A stretch of DNA of 64,000 nt, taken from assembly GCA_012513915.1 (NCBI GenBank), contig JAAZBG010000153.1, positions 1 through 64,000 of the forward strand, given 5' to 3'. A program made the translations under genes and the position numbers. The notes below the pieces were generated by a model, which was not told the origin of the DNA, searched no databases, and worked only from the letters and a program-made list of their open reading frames with translations. Each line of letters begins with the position of its first letter. Positions within the stretch are counted from its first letter, which is position 1. The DNA is from Fibrobacter sp. Its GTDB lineage: Bacteria; Fibrobacterota; Chitinivibrionia; Chitinivibrionales; Chitinispirillaceae. Below are positions 60,234-64,000 of the stretch, in pieces.

Positions 60234-61092
60234 GCAGGCCAGAACCAATCTAACAGGTGCCTCCACCGACATAACACTTGTTGCGCTCAGAATTCTTGGA
60301 AAAAACGGAAAATTAAATGATCTTCAATCAGTTCTTGCTCTGGTAAAAAGCACAAATCCGTCCATTCGTAATGCTTCGATACAGGCATCAAGCGGTCTGA
60401 TAAAAGAAAATCTCATCAATCACTATCATGATCTTGATCATTCAGTCAGAGAAAAACTCGGTCAATTACTGCACTCACTTGATCCATCGGTGGTTAATGA
60501 GATCAGTAACGACCTCTACTCCGATATCGAGGAACGCCGGGTCCGTGCGGTACAGATTCTTGGCCTCCTGAAAAAGCATCCGCAGCTCAGAGAGATCCTC
60601 GCAAAGCTGATTCATAGCAAAGATGTAAAAATCCGGGCAACTGCAGTTTGCCTGCTGGGGAGAATCATCGGTCCGAATGATCATGATCTTATACTGTCGC
60701 TATTGAACGACAAAGATCTCAGAGTTCGCGCCAACACCATCGAAGCACTTGAGTCAATTAACAACAAGCGAATAGTACCTATTCTGCTGCGTTTCAGAAA
60801 AGATCATAATAACAGAATCCGCGGAAACGTATTAAAAGCACTTTACAATCTTGGATTTACTGAAATAGAACCGGATCTTACCGAAATGCTTAAAAGCACA
60901 AACCACCTCATGCAGGCGTCGGCGATCTGGGTTATGTCAAAAATAAAATATTCATCAAACAGTATTGAAGATCTTATTGCATTTTGTCTGCTCTCAGATC
61001 ACGAAGTAGTCACCAGCAATGCAAAAAAAACACTCCGACATATACATACACCAAGAGCTGAAGGGTATCTGAAGTACCTGGAAGTGCAGTAA
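60223..61092 (+). CDS. HEAT-repeat protein
   Basis: ATG at 60223 overlaps the uvrB end by 11 bp; repeats such as DVKIRATAVCLLGRIIGPND, DLRVRANTIEALESI. Confidence 0.8.
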   Translation: MDLEQARTNLTGASTDITLVALRILGKNGKLNDLQSVLALVKSTNPSIRNASIQASSGLIKENLINHYHDLDHSVREKLGQLLHSLDPSVVNEISNDLYSDIEERRVRAVQILGLLKKHPQLREILAKLIHSKDVKIRATAVCLLGRIIGPNDHDLILSLLNDKDLRVRANTIEALESINNKRIVPILLRFRKDHNNRIRGNVLKALYNLGFTEIEPDLTEMLKSTNHLMQASAIWVMSKIKYSSNSIEDLIAFCLLSDHEVVTSNAKKTLRHIHTPRAEGYLKYLEVQ

Positions 61093-61200
61093 GGAAAGGT
61101 TAAGATAGAGGTTAAGGTTAAGGTTAAGGTTAAGAAAGAAGGAAAAATGTATTCTTCCTTCATGTCTTCCTCAATCTCAACCTTAACCTTAATCTTATCG
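61091..61200. repeat. Degenerate GGTTAA-type microsatellite forming an imperfect inverted repeat
   Basis: gaggttaaggttaaggttaaggttaagaaagaaggaa ... ttccttcatgtcttcctcaatctcaaccttaaccttaatcttatc. Confidence 0.7.
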
Positions 61201-61243
61201 TGTCCCTGAATTATTTTTAGGCATTACTAAAGGGAGAACTATT

Positions 61244-62362
61244 GTGACGATTCAGGAACCGTTTAAAGTAAACCCCGTTTTTCTTGAGAAAATCTGGGGC
61301 GGTGATGCACTTGCAAAGAAACTTGGCAAATATGTTGATACTGCTATAAAAGTTGGCGAATCCTGGGAGGTTTCCGGAGAGAATCCACACCAATCGACCA
61401 TACATAACGGGCCCTACAAAGGATTACCACTCGGTGATTTTTGTGAACAGTATGGCAAAGATTTTGTCGGTGCCTGCGAATACACCTCTTTTCCACTGCT
61501 GTATAAATTCATTGATGCAAATGATAAACTGTCAGTGCAGGTTCACCCCGATGACACGCAAACGATTAGCAACGCCTGGGGTATACGCGGCAAAACTGAA
61601 TGCTGGTATGTGGTGGACGCACAGGATGGTGCAACAATAATCACCGGGCTTAAAAAAGATATAACCCGTAATGAGATGCGTACAGCAATCGCTGACGGCT
61701 CGTTCAGATCGATGCTTCAGGAGGAAACGGTACATCCCGGAGATCTGTTTTTCATACCGGCCGGAACGATTCATGCAATAATGGCAGGCACGTTGATCTA
61801 TGAAGTTCAGGAAAGCTCTGATACTACTTTCAGGGTATACGACTGGGACAGATATGACGCAACAGGGAATCCAAGAGATCTCCATATTGACAATGCAATA
61901 ATGGTTTCTGATTGCACCGCCCACGGCAGCGCCAGAATTACTCCGGTGATTATCGAGCACAATGGCTACACACGCAGTGTTCGTGTAATTTGCCGTTACT
62001 TTTCACTTGAAGAGTACATCTTGACCAAAGGAGTATCGATAGTCATTTCCGCAAAGAAGTCATTCAGCGTAATCACCGCAGTTAACGGTGCGGTAACACT
62101 ACAATGCAATAATTCCACATTTGAAATCAATCGCGGTGAAACGGCATGCATTCCGGCATTATCAGATTACACCATTATGTCAAAAGAGATGTCAACAATG
62201 CTAATCTCATCAGTGCCCGATATTTTCAATGACTATGTCGTACCGCTTCGTGCTCACGGGGTTTCTGATAGTGCCATTATTGCACTCGGAGGAAATATCA
62301 GAGAAAAGAATGATGTTTTACGTGCCATTGAAAGCACTCATTTGAGTATGCAATCCGTTTAA
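61244..62362 (+). CDS. manA: Mannose-6-phosphate isomerase, class I
   Basis: FKVNPVFLEKIWGGDALAKKLG; LSVQVHPDD; KTECWYVVDA; GDLFFIPAGTIHAI. Confidence 0.93.
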   Translation: MTIQEPFKVNPVFLEKIWGGDALAKKLGKYVDTAIKVGESWEVSGENPHQSTIHNGPYKGLPLGDFCEQYGKDFVGACEYTSFPLLYKFIDANDKLSVQVHPDDTQTISNAWGIRGKTECWYVVDAQDGATIITGLKKDITRNEMRTAIADGSFRSMLQEETVHPGDLFFIPAGTIHAIMAGTLIYEVQESSDTTFRVYDWDRYDATGNPRDLHIDNAIMVSDCTAHGSARITPVIIEHNGYTRSVRVICRYFSLEEYILTKGVSIVISAKKSFSVITAVNGAVTLQCNNSTFEINRGETACIPALSDYTIMSKEMSTMLISSVPDIFNDYVVPLRAHGVSDSAIIALGGNIREKNDVLRAIESTHLSMQSV

Positions 62363-62370
62363 AAAATTAA

Positions 62371-62402
62371 AGGGCGCAAGTCCGAAGAGCTGCACCCTTT
62401 TT
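62371..62402. terminator. Terminator-like hairpin between manA and convergent gene
   Basis: aaaaaattaa-agggcgca ... tgcaccctttttt. Confidence 0.7.
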
Positions 62403-62421
62403 CATCAGTTGTCGTTTGTAC

Positions 62422-64000
62422 TTACTGCAGAATAAATGAACTGATTTTTGATACACCGGCCTGATTTACCTCAACAAGATACTTCCCTGATGCAAAAGCA
62501 CTGCAATTAATCGTGTGTGCAGTACCAGCTGCACCAACCAGCGCTGTAGTCTTAAGGGTTTTTCCCGAAAGATCCAGTACCCGGATATTGGCATCTGATG
62601 ATGTGTTCTTTGTAATCACAAGGTTTCTGTTTACCGATGCAATTTTAAACCCATTAACACTTTTTATAAAGAGACTATGTCTCACTGATGAACTACCGGG
62701 CCGCTGTACAAGACTGATCTGAATATTGTCGTCTGTACCAACTTCATATTCTGCCCATGTTGAACCGGTTTTGTTAAAATCTGAAATAACCGTTTCGGTT
62801 GTACCCTTCTTTGATCGCACGTTGTCAATAAGAAGCGTGCCGTTATATGAGCCGGCTGATGGTACAAACTGAATCAGAATCTGCTTGATATCAGTAAGGT
62901 CGATCGAGCCTGATGATGCAGTAAATGATGCAATCGGAGCAGAATACCTCAGCCATGTTCCGGCAGATGACGGGGTAAATGAAACACTTGATGGACACCA
63001 GGTCCAGCTGCTGGATGACTTCATCACCATCAGTAACTTGACACTTGTGGAAGTTCCTTCAGGCAGATACACATCAGCTATCAGACTGTCAACATCACTG
63101 AAATCATAAGTACCATTGAGTTCAGCTTCAGGTGTTGCAGTTGCTCCGGGAAGATCGAGTTTGATCTGCATGGCAAGATCACCGCTAAGCTCAGTAATCG
63201 TAACATCCCTGATCATAATGTCATCCTTGTGCTTTGTAAAAAGATCGTTCAATGACGGTGCAGTTGTTTCGTAGGAACCGAAAAATGAGTTCTGTTCGGT
63301 CATCGCCCAGCTCATCGCACCGGCATATCCTTCATCATACGCCCAGTTGAATGCAGCTTTACTGGTCATGGACGTTTTAAGTGGCTGATTACTTGATGGT
63401 CCTTTTGTCGACGAGCTCCAGTCATTGGCGGGAAATTCACCGATCAGGATCGGTCTGTCCATATTCCATTTTGATGCATCATTGTGGAATGGAGAAATTT
63501 CTGAACCCTGCCATTCCGGATAATAATGAGCCATATAAAAATCAAGATACCCGTCTGGATCACCTCCTGCAGCGATCAGTTTTTCTGTGCTGTATTCACT
63601 GCAGTATTGAAATGATGCGAGTCCTGTTGATGCCATTTTTTTACTGTTTCTGTGCACAAAACCTGCGATTCTGTTAGTGATACGAAGAATATCATTCTGT
63701 GTGATCTTCTTTGTAACATGCGACCAGCCTGCAGATGCCAGCATCCCTTCAGGTTCATTAAAAACCTCCCAGCACATTACTGCGGGATGATTTCCCACAC
63801 TGTCAAGTATCGGTTTCAATCCATTGTTCAGATAAGTTGTAATTTTTGATGTATCGGTAAGAAACTTATAATTATTGTCGAGATTAAAACTGCTGTATGC
63901 AGTCTTCCCGGTACCATCACCGGGTACGAGCAGATCAAAAGAGAAAAGACACATATCAACGACAACACCATAAGCATAAGCAGTATCAAGTGCAATTCTC
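62422..64000 (-). CDS. GH5-like glycoside hydrolase (possible mannanase) with CBM-like region and T9SS-type C-terminal tail; N-terminus beyond window
   Basis: NHPAVMCWEVFNEPEG; RPILIGEFPANDW; SLIADVYLPEG...LLIDNVRSKKG; tail IRVLDLSGKTLKTTALVGAAGTAHTINCSAFASGKYLVEV. Frame stays open upstream of ATG 63954 to the window edge. Confidence 0.8.
   Translation of the reverse strand, partial: RIALDTAYAYGVVVDMCLFSFDLLVPGDGTGKTAYSSFNLDNNYKFLTDTSKITTYLNNGLKPILDSVGNHPAVMCWEVFNEPEGMLASAGWSHVTKKITQNDILRITNRIAGFVHRNSKKMASTGLASFQYCSEYSTEKLIAAGGDPDGYLDFYMAHYYPEWQGSEISPFHNDASKWNMDRPILIGEFPANDWSSSTKGPSSNQPLKTSMTSKAAFNWAYDEGYAGAMSWAMTEQNSFFGSYETTAPSLNDLFTKHKDDIMIRDVTITELSGDLAMQIKLDLPGATATPEAELNGTYDFSDVDSLIADVYLPEGTSTSVKLLMVMKSSSSWTWCPSSVSFTPSSAGTWLRYSAPIASFTASSGSIDLTDIKQILIQFVPSAGSYNGTLLIDNVRSKKGTTETVISDFNKTGSTWAEYEVGTDDNIQISLVQRPGSSSVRHSLFIKSVNGFKIASVNRNLVITKNTSSDANIRVLDLSGKTLKTTALVGAAGTAHTINCSAFASGKYLVEVNQAGVSKISSFILQ

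Noticed and set aside
61091-61200. Telomere-like DNA end
   Set aside because: GGTTAA repeats are short, degenerate, internal and flanked by ordinary bacterial genes on both sides.
1-64000. tRNA, rRNA, prophage or transposase genes
   Set aside because: Looked for by eye; no cloverleaf, rRNA-like stretch, integrase, capsid or transposase motif was recognised. A tRNAscan/Infernal run would be needed to be certain.

Overview
This 64-kb window looks like a chromosomal segment of a Gram-negative, flagellated bacterium. Several large secreted proteins carry carbohydrate-binding or T9SS-like tail domains; a Fibrobacterota/Chitinispirillia-like origin is plausible, but that is inference. Recognisable content: an edge-truncated lipoprotein with about 10 InlB-type repeats; a CopA-like ATPase; SMC; an outer-membrane barrel/TPR/dead-phosphoesterase/TolB fusion; tandem DUF4197 lipoproteins; an RNB exoribonuclease; aroC-aroK; a LytS/LytTR two-component pair with a candidate operator; a tight cluster of five membrane and surface-polymer genes (small TM protein, CDP-glycerol-transferase-like, YejM-like sulfatase, second YidC-like insertase, nucleotidyltransferase-PLP fusion); a RES-Xre TA pair with a promoter-overlapping palindrome; nqrBCDEF without nqrA plus an extra downstream ORF; an iron-ADH remnant; a gingipain-like C25 protease with NPCBM, CBM5/12-like and CBM3-like modules; a flagellar block flhA-flhF-flhG-fliA; a ParE-type TA; uvrB overlapping a HEAT-repeat gene; manA; and an edge-truncated GH5-like hydrolase. 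The best candidate for an undescribed system is the 31.6-38.2 kb cluster, followed by the gingipain-CBM protein and the PorV-like/pseudo-5'-nucleotidase/TolB fusion. No tRNA, rRNA or CRISPR was recognised. All domain calls were made by reading motifs by eye, without database searches.
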